Positions 49,915 to 62,350 of a DNA stretch of 64,000 nt are shown one piece after another. The stretch comes from Rhipicephalus microplus. Lineage: Eukaryota > Arthropoda > Arachnida > Ixodida > Ixodidae. The number at the start of each line of letters is the position of its first letter. Within the stretch, counting starts at the first letter, position 1. Both the position numbers and the translations under genes were made by a program. The stretch covers positions 9,039,821 through 9,103,820 of the forward strand of contig NC_134710.1 of NCBI RefSeq assembly GCF_043290135.1. Direction: 5' to 3'. The notes under the pieces were generated by a model. It was not told where the DNA came from, searched no databases, and saw only the letters and a list, made by a program, of their open reading frames with translations.

Positions 49915-51220
49915 GTGATGCAGCGCCACCTTCGGAAGCTGCAACACTTGGTTTTCCGTCGAAAAACCTCGTGGGAAGGTGGCGAAAGACTGTCGGCGGG
50001 GCTGTGGAGAACGAGACTGGCGACGTTGGGAGAATAGAGAGCGGGAGTAGCTGTCTTTAATAGCAGGTTACTGGGCAAAATGGTCACGGCTGGCCTCATG
50101 GCGATAGGCAGAACGCGCATCGAAGGGACGTGAAGGGATGTGCAGGGACGTGGAAGGGCTTGTGCAGGAGGAACCCAGCGACTTCTGCAACGGCTAGAAA
50201 TGTGCCCGATTTAGTGACATGAGAAGCAGATCGGCTTGTCATCGTGTGTTCGCCATGCGCATGGATTACGGAACGTTGAGGGAGAGCTGGTCGGGAAGGG
50301 ACGTGCAGGCGTGTATGGGGGCTGGAAGTCGGGGCGGGAAGGTGGTGAAATAGAGTGAATTCCCAAGCTGGTGATTTCCTGCTGGATGACTGCTTGAATG
50401 AGAGGCTACATAATATGAGGATAGGGGTCTGGGCACGTTGGTCCCACCTTAGCTGGAGCAGCCGCTTCAAGCTCTCGCCTGACGAGTCGCGTCAAGTTGT
50501 CACAGGTGTCTGGTGGATGATATGTGTCGAGACACAAGGATGTCGCAGCGGTGTTCGGAAGGCGCTGGAACTGAAGGGAGATGCGCCTGCTTTCACCTTG
50601 TTGGAACTGGTGGCATTCTTGAATAATTGCATCAACAGATGACACATTGTTGAATACCAACAGGTTGAAAACATCTTCGGCGATACCCTATAGAATATGC
50701 GCAACTTTGTCAAGCTCCGACATGTTTTTGTCAGCTTGGCGGCATAGTGAGAAGACGGCCTGAATGTAACTGATGTGGGACTCCGTGGATGATTATGCGC
50801 AAATCGACAACTCATTGTTCACACCTTCACGACGACCAAAGTGGTTGCTAAAAAGCTCACGGATCTTTTCCTTGAAGCTGTACAAGCTTCTAATGTCATG
50901 CTCGTGGTTGGTAAACAAAACACGAGGGATTACATCGAGATAAAAGATGACGTTCGCAAGGATATGTGTGGGGTCCCACCTGTAAGTGGTGCTGACGCGT
51001 TCGTAGAGGCGTAGCCAATGTCAGAATCCTCGAAAACACGTCAGGGTCTTTGAGGGCGGGAAGCGTCACGAAAGTTGTCGTAGGAGCTGGGTTGACAGGC
51101 CGGGAAGAATGGTGGGCAACCGGGGAGGATGTAGCCGAGTCTCGAGTGGTCACGTTGAAAGCCGCGAAGGAGCGTCCGCTTCGAAATTCCGTGGCGAGGA
51201 CGGGGATCGCACAACTTCAC
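49915..51220 (-). pseudogene. Gypsy G1 Gag (copy B)
   Basis: Partner of 10450-11690, with the same capsid-like patches (FRDASRPQRP, QFQQGESRRISLQFQR). The CCHC knuckle keeps its spacing (CFSCH...GHISSRC), but its glutamine codon is a stop. Frameshifted. Confidence 0.8.
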
Positions 51221-51226
51221 CAAATA

Positions 51227-51619
51227 TGTTACGTGAAGTAGACCGACTCAGAGGGGTAGTCACAGATGTATTTTCAGCCGGTTTAGCGAGCAGCGCCAGC
51301 CACAGAGATTTGCTCGCGCCAGTCTATATGCTTTTATTCTTCGTGTCCATGCACTGGCACGCAGCAATATTTACAACATATGTACATAACGTAAACGAGG
51401 AAGCTTCCGACACTTGATGCCCTCGGAATTTATAGGCACCGAGACCCTCGAGGAGGAGGGCACCGCCCGTTGTTGGGCGCGCATAGCGTCTCTGAGGGAC
51501 GCGTCCAGCGTCTTTGACGGACGGCTCCGGTGTCCGTGAAATACGCGTCAGTGGCTCTTAGAGAAACACCAGCAAGGGTGTTGAGAGAGCACTGCCCAGT
51601 GCATAGCGAGTCCATGACA
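51227..51619 (-). mobile_element. LTR of gypsy G1 (copy B)
   Basis: 393 bp, TGTCATGGACTC to CTTCACGTAACA on the minus strand, partner of 11700-12092. Confidence 0.78.
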
Positions 51620-53199
51620 GCATCTCTGCTGGGCTGACGATGAACTAATGGACAAGGATCTGCAGCTACTGCCTGGAGGGTCACTGTTTAGGAGGCCGAA
51701 GTGTCCGCTCTTGCAAATGCCGGGAACAGCTGATGGCGCATAACGTCGGACCCGGCTAGACGTCGCGGACTCAGCTCTGACCTCCGGGCTCCCCCTCTGC
51801 AAATGCACCATCACAGTGAAACCCACAAGGGCCATACACTACCCCCTAAGACCTGCCAGGCTCATTGTACAAGAATGAGTAAAGTTGGCAAGCGAGAGGA
51901 AGAAGAATTCGCGCCCACTCAAGAAATCGCGTCCCATACCAGACGGAGGGACTTCTTTACCACCTGGCTCGAACCGATACACAAAGACACTTTGTAACAT
52001 AGTTCGTTGGCACGCGTTTCTCAAATCCCTTGGATGCATAACGTAATCGCCCTCCACGGCGCAGCATTGACGGGGCTCTATTCGAAAAAACTTGTTTCCA
52101 AACGCATGAAGGCAGGAGCATCTGAACGACATTGGCCTGCATCCAAACGCCTTTCTCTGCCTCAAATCGAGAATTCGATTCCTCTCTCTCTACCTCTGTA
52201 TCATTGTCCGTGTCTTCAGTCTTCGGCCATGCTTATGGAGTTCATTGTAGTAACGAGTGACATACCCGGATCGGCAGCTACAAGCTCAAAAGTTTCTGCC
52301 TGACATTCACCCACGCTAACCGAGAGGCATTAGTGTGTTATTTCAATAGAGCCCTTCCGGAGAAACTCTACCTCCGACTTTGTACTCGGTGCTTTGACGA
52401 GTGCGTCTGCACTCTTTTCCTGCTGAGCTGGAAATACCGCATCTGCCGTGCGCTGAGAAATTAAATCCTTCTGATTCCAGCCAGGCTAGTGGTGTATCTT
52501 ACCTCATACTGCCCAGGAATGCTGTCATTACAATCTAACTCACGCGCGCGTTCTGTAAACCTAGCACTCGCATCACCACTAGTGGCTTCGCTTTTGTACA
52601 TTGAACATTCACATGCCTCCTTAGCACAGTCTGGAGCTCAAGCCGCTTTAATTCGGAAAAAAGCAATGGTCCTTTTAATTCATCAGCATGCTTTCCTTTT
52701 TCCTCAGCACGCCCTTTTTTATTATTTGCCTCACGCTTTTTAGCTTCAGCTGAGCGCTTTTCCTCTTTTGCATGGAGCTCCTTAATAATTTACCAAGAAT
52801 GGTGAAGCTCTCAATCATATAATCATAAGGCAAGTATTGCCTGAATGATGTGCGGCTTCCGTGCGGCGTTCTCCACGTCCTCCCTCAATTCCACACAAAG
52901 CAAAACACATCAGGCTTGCGTAGCGAATTTAGGTACATAACCACAAGCTCAGACATCAAACTCTTCTCCTTATCTATTCTCCATCAATATCACTAAGGAA
53001 AATTACGCAAAAAACGCTAAATTTTGATACAGATAACCTACCAGTTTCAAGCTTCAAATCTACCTTTAAAAGCTCGGCAAATCTTGAAGGAAAAAAAGTC
53101 TGACACTCACGTCAATGCAGTAATAGGTTCTGTTGCGTTGTCCAGGTTTCAGCATGTTCAAGTTGCAAGGCCCACTGCCATCGCACCGCTGCTACCAGT
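51620..53199 (-). pseudogene. Decayed Gag region of gypsy G3 (copy B)
   Basis: Partner of 12093-13670 with the same patches and similar decay. No intact frame. Confidence 0.48.
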
Positions 53200-53575
53200 T
53201 GTTACGAAGAAAATAGGGCCCCACAGGGTTCTTGGGTAGCGTGTCGCAAGGGCCAACGGATTGGGCAGGAAGGATCCAGACAGTGGCAAGGCAAAATGCC
53301 GCCAGAAGGAAAAAAAGCGTGTATATTTACAACGTATGTACAAAACGTGGACGAGGGAACCCCCGACACTCGATGCGACGGCCTTTTATAGGCGCCGAGA
53401 CGCTCGAGGAGGAGAGCACCGCCCAGTGTTGGGCGCGCGCAGCGTCTTCGAGAGACGCGTCCGGCGTGTCTGATGGACACTTCTGGTTTCCGTGACGGCC
53501 GCGTCACTTTCTCTTGGAGGAACACCAGAAAGGTGGGCGAGAGAGCACTGCCCGGCACGTAGCAAGTTCATAACA
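53200..53575 (-). mobile_element. LTR of gypsy G3 (copy B)
   Basis: TGTTATGAACTTGC to CTTCGTAACA on the minus strand, with a TATAAAAGG box; partner of 13671-14044. Confidence 0.75.
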
Positions 53576-53579
53576 ACAC

Positions 53580-54255
53580 TGATACGATGCCTTCCATATA
53601 AGAGCATGACATCCAGCGCTGTAGTTATCTCTTTGCAGCGAAGCAACCCGCAAGGTGTGAACGGAGTAGTTTCTTGCACGGCGGTGTTATAAGCGAACGT
53701 GTGTAGGGAAGAATCTCAGCCCCAGTTTTTGTGGTCTTGGTAAACGTGAAAGAATAGCTTGTTGACGGCCGTCTTCTTGAGTTTCTCTGTAAAGCTATTC
53801 CTTTGTGAATGGTATGCAGTAGTTTTTCGATAAACGGTTCCGCTAAGCTGCATGACGCCTTGTATCATCCGGGCGGTAAGACCTGTTCCACGATCAGTTA
53901 GGACAACTGCTGGTACTGCACAACCCAGGATGGGGTTCTGATTGAGAAAGTGGGCAATATTACTGGCGCTGTCACGTTGTAGTGCCTTCGTTGCTTAATA
54001 TCGCGTCGTGTAATCAGCAACTAAAATGTAGCGTATTCAATCATGAGACTTGGTGAAAGGTCCGAGCATGTCCATGCCAATTTGTTGAAACGGTTGTGCT
54101 GGAAGGGCAACGGGCTTCGGAAAAGCGGGTGTGCACTGAGGTGGTGCCTTGCAGCGCTGGCATTCGCGACACGTTTTAAGTAATGGTTCACGTCCCGACT
54201 GACCTTTGGCCTGTAGTAGTGTTGGCAAATCCGGGCCAAAGTACGCGTGAATCAC
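53580..54255 (-). pseudogene. Gypsy G2 integrase (copy B)
   Basis: The zinc-finger Cys pair is intact (CRECQRCKAPPQ) and IGMDMLGPFTKSHD follows in frame. Otherwise truncated by the G3 LTR as in copy A. Confidence 0.82.
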
Positions 54256-55350
54256 AAAGGGCCGGACGAAGACTTATCGTGACAGACAGACAAGACATCC
54301 ACTCGTAACACTGATGGGATGATGATCAGGTGTTCAATTGCACGTGGTCACACGTTCTTTATACTAAGGATATCGCTGCGAACAAACAACGATAATTGCG
54401 ATCGTGAAAATGCTGGTGGCGGATGCAAACTGTGGTCTTCAAGATAGTTCATGAATTTTCGAAGCTCGAAATCGCTTTTCTGATTATGAGATGTTCAGCC
54501 AACTCAGATGCACTGATATCGCAGTGAAAACGATCACCTAACACTTAACGCCTTTGTAAGGGGAGCTCTAAAGGCAGTCCACGTTAGTCTGCCTCCGGCT
54601 AGACTTGCAAAACTGATTGATTGATATGTGGGGTTTAACGTCCCAAAACCACTATATGATTATGAGAGACGCCGTAGTGGAGGGCTCCGGAAATTTATAC
54701 CACCTGGGGTTCTTTAACGTGCACCCAAATCTGAGCACACGGGCCTACAACATTTCCGCCGCCATCGGAAATGCAGCCGCCGCAGCCGGGATTCGAACCC
54801 GCGCCCTGCGGGTCAGCAGCCGAGTACCTTAGCCACTAGACCACCGCGGCGGGGCTAGACTTGCAAAATTGTAAAGTTGAATCCTTGAAGTTATAAGCTC
54901 TACCTGGCCAGACGTCCGGAGGGGTTTCTAAGATTCGCCAACCAGCAGATGGCAAGATGATCGGTAACAACTCTGAACTGGCGGCCATACAGGTACAGTC
55001 TGAATTTACCTATCGCTCAGACAAGAGCTAGGCACGCCTTTTCAGTCACTATCCAGCTAGCATAAGAAATTGGACATTCGATGTCATCTTGCCACTGGAC
55101 TAAGAATGCACTATTTCGGCCAATGTTATTGGCGTTTGTGTGTATCTGATTGTCGGCATGTTTATCGCACTGTTCAAGTACGGGCTCAGTTTAGAGGCGC
55201 TGTTGAAGCACGGGAAAAGTGTGTATTTGCTCAGGGCCCCACACGAAGGCAACGTCTTATTTTGCTGGACGAAGGGGAGGTGGGGCTACTTTAGCAACAT
55301 TTTGCACAAAACGGATGTAGCATGCAAAAAGGCCCAAAAATCGACGCACA
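54256..55350 (-). pseudogene. Gypsy G2 RNase H and linker (copy B), split by a SINE
   Basis: Partner of 14721-15560. A SINE with target duplication (54598-54868) sits inside the RNase H end region, so this copy was disrupted after, or differently from, copy A. Confidence 0.72.
54613..54853 (-). mobile_element. Ruka-type SINE, recent, only in copy B
   Basis: On the minus strand the head GCCGCGGTGGTCTAGTGGCT holds a perfect A box (TGGTCTAGTGG). The B box GGTTCGAATCCC is intact, and the tail ends in ATCAATCAATCAG. A 15-bp target duplication, GCTAGACTTGCAAAA, lies at 54598-54612 and 54854-54868. Copy A has the empty site near 15050-15065. Intact promoter boxes and an exact duplication mark a young insertion. 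Confidence 0.95.
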
Positions 55351-55379
55351 TCTCGTTTGTTCGTAGGTGGTGGGAAATT

Positions 55380-56190
<811 letters not shown>

Positions 56191-56338
56191 ATAATATTCG
56201 TATAGGAAAGAAGACGCAGGTACGAAGTTATTTTATATTTAATAAGTTATTTATTAATAATAATTATTATAGTTATTAATAAGTTATTTATTAAAATAAC
56301 TTCGTACGTGCGTCTTCTTTCTTATACGAATAATATTT
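56191..56338. mobile_element. Palindromic MITE-like element inside a TA tract (copy B only)
   Basis: About 148 bp forming nearly one complete palindrome, with arms of about 70 nt (ATTCGTATAGGAAAGAAGAC against GTCTTCTTTCTTATACGAAT) and a centre near 56265. TA repeats lie on both sides, and there is no coding capacity. Copy A lacks it. Confidence 0.88.
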
Positions 56339-56363
56339 CCCGGACCCAGCATCACTATTATTT

Positions 56364-56516
<153 letters not shown>

Positions 56517-56570
56517 GTAACAAGCGCGTTCTTCGGACGAGTTTCAGCAAGAAACTCGCCAGGGCAAGCA

Positions 56571-56668
56571 ACATATATGTTGTTATATATGTTGTACCCA
56601 CCCCCTCTGTAATGCCCTACGGGCCCTGAAGGTATTCTAATAAATAAATAAATAAATAAATAAATAAA
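56571..56668 (+). mobile_element. Short LINE tail insertion with TAAA repeats (copy B only)
   Basis: TACCCACCCCCTCTGTAATG, GGGCCCTGAAGGTATTC and seven TAAA units. It splits the sequence GCAAGCAA / CACAGCTG, which is continuous in copy A near 16468-16485. Confidence 0.7.
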
Positions 56669-56935
56669 CACAGCTGCAACCCAGAAAACAGGCGGCCGAG
56701 AGCGCGACACACGAATTTCGTCGTCTTTTCTCTCTGGCACAGAGCTAGCGCCAATATATATATATATATATATAAATAAGGGAAAGAAGTGTATACCTAA
56801 GGGCTCGTTTTTCCGTGTTTTAACACAATATTAATGAGATATAACAGACAGTAATGCCAAGGAATGTACAGGGGAAGTTATTAAAACCAATGGAATGTAA
56901 ATAAGAAGAAAGAAAAGTGGATGAAAAAATTACCA

Positions 56936-57007
56936 ACTGTGAGCAGGAATCGAACCTACGACCTTCGAATTACGCGTTCGGTGCTCTTACCACTGAGCTA
57001 TCACAGC
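56936..57007 (-). tRNA. tRNA-Thr(CGU)-like sequence, unit 1
   Basis: 72 nt folding as a cloverleaf: acceptor GCTGTGA with TCACAGT, D arm GCTC/GAGC, T arm GTAGG/CCTGC with loop TTCGATT. The anticodon stem has one mismatch and the loop reads CGCGTAA, anticodon CGT, but position 33 is G instead of the near-universal T. It is part of a repeat unit, so it is more likely a tRNA-derived repeat than a working tRNA gene. Confidence 0.55.
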
Positions 57008-57390
57008 GGCCCTCCCTCCATCCACTTTTTTGGGTTTATCTGTGAATTTAGAAGTAGGAGCGACAGTCAGTGCCATCTATGAGCCAAACAGCGAGTGTGA
57101 AAACACTCTTATGCGCATGTTTGGCGTCACGTAGCACGTGAACTTATTATGAGCGGGCAGCTGATTAATTGTCCCTCTTATACATACTAAACACACCAAG
57201 TCTGCCAGTACGAGACCCTCGTTCAATGAAATAAGGGAAAGAAGTGAATACCTAAGGGCTCGTTTTTCCGTGTTTTAGCACAATATGAATGAGATCTATC
57301 AGACAGTAATGCCAAGGAATGTACAGGGGAAGTTATTAGAACCAATGGAATGTAAATAAGAAGAAAGAAAAGTGGATGAAAAAATAACCA

Positions 57391-57462
57391 GCCGTGAGCA
57401 GGAATCGAACCTAAGACCTTCGTATAACGCGTTCGATGCTCGAACCACTGAGCTACCACAGC
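57391..57462 (-). tRNA. tRNA-Thr(CGU)-like sequence, unit 2
   Basis: Same fold as unit 1: acceptor GCTGTGG with TCACGGC (two wobble pairs), D arm GCTC/GAGC, T loop TTCGATT. The anticodon stem has an A-A mismatch; loop CGCGTTA, again with G at position 33. Probably a repeat-borne pseudo-tRNA. Confidence 0.5.
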
Positions 57463-57602
57463 GGCCGTCCCTCCATCCACTTTTTTGGGTTTATATGGGA
57501 ATTTAGAAGTAGGAGTGACAGTCATCGCCATCTATAAGCCAAACGACGAGTGTGAAAACACTCTTATGCGCATGTTTTGGCGTCACGTAGCACGTGAACT
57601 TA

Positions 57603-57733
<131 letters not shown>

Positions 57734-57734
57734 T

Positions 57735-58575
57735 ATAGATCTTTCTGTTCTGAGTGCAACTTCAATTTGGTCGCTCTTTTTGCTGCCGTTAGTCTTTATG
57801 CACGCCACTAATTCGAGGTCCCACTGAGAGTCCCGTACTTTGTGAACTCCTGATGTTGTATGTATCATGTAACCCATTCTTTGTACATGGAATAATAATG
57901 AGTAAACTTGAATAAACTTGAATAAACTTGTGTTGGTCCGCCTGAATACCATCATGGCTAACAAGGTGGCCAAAGAACATTAGTTCGTCATAATCAAAAT
58001 GAATTGTTTCTGCTTTCAGCGATAGGCCTGCGGTTCAAATCGCCACAAAGGCACATCAAAGCCAGTGCTTGTGCCGCTCAAACGTTTCTAAAAAGACAAG
58101 GAGCTCATCTAAGCAAGCAGACACGCTTTTCACTCAAGACCTGATAGCACTGTATCCGTCATCCTATGGAACGTCGCAGGAGCAGAGCACAGGCTGAATG
58201 GTAGCGCTTTGAATTCATACAGCCCATCAGGAATTAGCCATGCTTTTTTTGCGGTCACGTTCATCAACTCCGATCTTCCAATAGCCGCTGCGTTAATCCA
58301 TGGAGGAGAAATATCAAGAGTGTTGCAGGCGGTCTAGTGTGTCGTTCATGCGTCCATGAGAATAAACGTCTTTTTTTTTTACTCTTTTGAGTTTATGGCA
58401 ATCGACGCAAAATCTAAGGGTGCCATCCTTCTCATTTGCCAGTACGATGGGGGACGACGACGGACTGGTCGAGGGTGGTATTACGTCGTCGTCTAGCATC
58501 GGCCTCACTTGATAAGCGTATGGCCTCTTGTTCCTTTTGTGACACCCAGAAGGCGTGCTGACGTATGAGTCGTTA
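57735..58575 (-). pseudogene. Gypsy G2 reverse transcriptase (copy B)
   Basis: Partner of 16680-17620: VRPMLDDDVIPPSTSPSSSP, GTLRFCVDCHKLKRVKKKDV, and [15 protein letters not shown] near the end. The upstream part ends abruptly at CGTTAAATAG, where copy A continues. Confidence 0.85.
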
Positions 58576-59415
58576 AATAGGGTCTGTTACAATGCGGGGC
58601 TGCACGTCGATGTTTGCTTTATTTTGAATGTAGACGCGAAACAGTCGCGAAACATGCAGAGAAAACAGTTTATTTGCTATTTCTGCGCACATCGCAGCTT
58701 CGCATTGACATCGACTGTAGCGGGTGTTGTGGTGTCACCTTTGATGGTTGCGGAAATCAGAGCAATAATTGATCATGGTACATCATATATCATCATTCCG
58801 TGGGCCTTTGGCGGACGCCTTGAAGCGAAAACCAAGATGCATCATAGTGAAGCAACAGAGAAGCGATATATATTTGAGCCTGACGCAGTCACCCATCAAC
58901 CCGGTTCTGCATGACGTACTGTGTGTGCGCGCGCCTGTTCAAAGCCATGGAATGTTTACCCAAGAAATGCCGTTTCCCCTGGCATTCATTCGTAGATGTT
59001 TCACTAGTTACCTTTACAGTTCCGCGATCCTAATTAAAACGGTGGCGTTCCCACGTTCCTCCAAAAAAAAACTATAGTTTCAGGCACGCCGTTCCTTTGA
59101 ACGCCGTTCCCTACACGCAAACGTTAAAAACGTATTCGTGTAGTGTTTAGCCGAAAGAATGCCAACCAAGATTGTGTTAAAGATGACATTTAAACTACAA
59201 AAATGTTATCAAACGAGCTGATTACAATGTTATAGACGCCATCTGCGTGGTTTGCATACCTACAATGTTATAGACGCCATCTGCGTTGTTTGCACACCCT
59301 GGAATGCACCACTCTATATGCTAAAGCGTAGAATAGCACTGAATAGGTGCTAGAGCACCCTAAAGACAGACTACGGCAATTTATTTAGGTCAATAGATGC
59401 CACTGAGGTTTCTTT
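58576..59415. other. Copy B non-coding block
   Basis: Partner of 18308-18990 with an extra stretch at about 58618-58739 and a local 38-bp duplication near 59232-59290 (TACAATGTTATAGACGCCAT twice). No gene seen. Confidence 0.5.
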
Positions 59416-59419
59416 TGGC

Positions 59420-59715
59420 AATTTCATATTTTAATTTCATTTATTCAAGGCATAATCATTACACTTTGCCTTGGGGGACACGACCAAAGGCTAAATGAAC
59501 GCCTGACTAAGTCGTGTCACCCTGGCAGCAAAAGCATAAACACACCAACAAGAATTTGTTGTACAGAGCACACTGGTACATAATAATCCAGAATGATAAC
59601 AGGAATAAAGAAAATTATAAGTTCACAAATATATAAAAACAGCTGTCTTAAAGTGATAATGATTTAGCGAACGTGTACTCATATTGAGCCACAAACAAAC
59701 TTAATAAAAAAAAAT
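59420..59715 (-). mobile_element. LINE 3-prime tail (copy B)
   Basis: Partner of 18995-19290. Confidence 0.58.
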
Positions 59716-59999
59716 AGTCTCTAGCGGCTATTGCGAGAGAAATGCACAAAAACATAATCAACATTCACTAGAAAACAAAATCGATATGACTGGGCAGGCT
59801 TATGTACAGAAGGAGAAACATACGAACATACCAATCGAAATTTTTCAACTTTCGTTATTTATCCGAAATAGTGGACTTGGCAAAACCGTAGAAAACCCAA
59901 AATCTAAATTTTTGGTTCCTCGGCTTGGCTTTCCACTGGCCCCACTGCGCGTGACGTTCAAAGTGCCGGTACTGCCGAACGTATTGAGTAGGCAGGCAA

Positions 60000-60215
60000 C
60001 GATCGTATGTGTTTGGCTCGAAAATCAGAGGTTTGCTGGCCTAAAACCACGGCAAATAACTGCGGAAATTTCGACCATCTGGCGTTCTTTAACGTGCATT
60101 GAAATCGCACAGTACTCGGGCTCTGTATTTAACCTTCACCAAAATGCGAATGCCACGGGCGGGATCAAACTCGCGACCTTCGGGTCAGCAGCTGACCACC
60201 ACAACCACTGTTGCA
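60000..60215 (-). mobile_element. Degenerate Ruka-like SINE (copy B)
   Basis: Partner of 19590-19800, equally diverged. Confidence 0.68.
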
Positions 60216-61984
60216 CAAAAACGTAAACGGCAGGGCTTCGCCGGTGTCCCTGACGTAAAAAATTTTTAAACTCTGCGCATTAGGAAACATGTGGCTACTG
60301 AAAGTGTAAATAAGTAATGAAGCAGAATACATTTGTTTACGTTATGTGCTTGCCCGACTTATCCTGCGCCATCTGATGGCATCACCTCTGGAGGCATCTC
60401 AAGCTAGAGCCTAGTGTATTGAAGTGGAACGCTAACGCCTAGTTTATGGGCAAACTGAAACACTCCTATAGAGGAAGAGTGCATAGGTTGGTGTACAGCA
60501 GCGCCCAATTGTGCGGCGACAGGATTGGCGAATAGTATCGGAGAAGTAAGAGCCGTCTTTTGCTGGATGCGCTGCTTACTGAACCTCGAAAAAACTTGGT
60601 ATAAACCAGTCTCCGAACTCTAAACAAGCAATACTACAGGTCATTTTCCGCTAGAGTCACGACAAAAATGGTGCAGTGTGATCATGTTTTCGCTGAGCAT
60701 TTGCTCTTCTAGCTTTCGTCCTCCGTGCTTGTTGCGTCACTTTGCATGATTTACGGTTTACGTCCCTGTGTACGGCATTTGATGAAAAAACCGCTAATCT
60801 TGTATTCTGTGACTCATTTATTATTTCACTCAAAATCGCAAGTCATTTGTACTATCAAGCACTCGACAGGAGCATCTCGGGACCATAGAAATGCCATTAC
60901 TTATCGATATTGTAAAATATTCGCTGTAGTGGCCTTATACTGAGGGCCTTCTACGATGAACCACAAAAAAAAAAGATGGAAAAGAAGAGCAATTCTGTGG
61001 TTAGAGTGAAGATTGCAAGATTAACACACTCTTTTAGATCATACCATTGGCTCGCTTCATATGCTGTTACAGGAAATACATTCTGAGTCAAGACCAAATC
61101 GCGACTATCTTTCTTGGACCAAAATTAAATTAAAAACAGTGGCAATATTCTGCGTCACGTGGTCGTGAGATTCTCCGCTTGCTTTCTGCATTTTACAGCG
61201 AAATATGTTATGAGATCACAACTCGGGTCACGCGCAGTTGTCCGCCGCCGCCGCCGTCGCCAGTGACCATAACCATATCGCGTGAGAGAAAAGGAAGAAA
61301 AAAAGCTAGCACCAATGACACTTTGTGGCTCCAATGCGAATGCGCCGGGTGCTAGACCAGTATTCCGCCACTGAACCACACCGGTGCTTGGGACTTGCTG
61401 GCAAAACTGCCTTAGGCAGGCTTGATGTCGCCAAAGTCATCGCGTTAATATGACTTGCAGAGAGCTTTAAAAGAGCGAAAGAACCGCCAGTCGTCGCACA
61501 ATGCCAATAGCGTACAGAATGAGTCATCCAATGTCCCAATTTATTAAAAACACTTGTTTTTGGTCACCTAATAAGTTTGGCGCATACCCACTTCAGGTAT
61601 AGTTTCTCATCGTCGTCAGCCACTGCATGAACAATTGACGCGAAATTCCTCGTAAATGTTCAGTGGATACGACGCTTCTCAGAAGAATGACGAGAATACC
61701 ATAGCGAATGCTGGCCTACTGGAGCAAAAATTATAATATTATACTCTAGTAGGTATCAAGAGTGTGCTTGCAGTATAGTTACCCGATTAGTGTTGTTAAA
61801 GGCTTTGAAAGGCCGCTCTTCTAGCTTTCGCAGTGACTGTGCGGAGGCCGGGCGTTTTTTGATCCCCTTCATGCCATGCAGTTATTACGAACAAAAAACG
61901 CACTGACCTGACGGGCCGACTGAACCTCTTCTTATCGGGTTTCATGCCGCAGCGGTGTTCTACGTGGTCGTCCTCCATGGCTGC
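60216..61984. other. Copy B non-coding block
   Basis: Partner of 19801-21564. It includes the CCG run with one GTC interruption at about 61240-61260 and the tRNA-like remnant at 61295-61390. Confidence 0.5.
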
Positions 61985-62350
61985 TGCTTGTTGGTTTGTT
62001 TGTTTGTATCCTCTAATCCATGGCTCATACCCACTCTGGGGGATTTGCCAAGAGAACATATAGTCTCATATGGACGATAACTGCATTATTGCTTACAACG
62101 AAAAAACAGGGGGGGGGGGGGGGGGGGTTAGGGGAGTTGTATAGTGAAGACAGTATGTTAAAAAAAAGAAAGAAACCAAAGATTTAGATAGTGAGAAAAA
62201 TGAATCAACAACAAAGTAGACACTAATAGCTAAAACTTGATTTTAGGAGCCGACCAGACAGCTGGTTTTGCCAAACTCGAATAATTTGGTATGTCATGGA
62301 TTTATCCAGAATTGAAAATTACTTTTCGACCCGTTTTTTTTTTTGAGGGG
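61985..62350 (-). mobile_element. LINE 3-prime UTR (copy B)
   Basis: Partner of 21565-21950. It has a shorter GTTT tail and a 19-G run at 62109-62127, where copy A has 7 G. Confidence 0.48.

Noticed and set aside
56936..57462. Functional tRNA-Thr genes
   Set aside because: The fold is good, but base 33 is G and both copies are inside a tandem repeat family; kept only as tRNA-like with moderate confidence.
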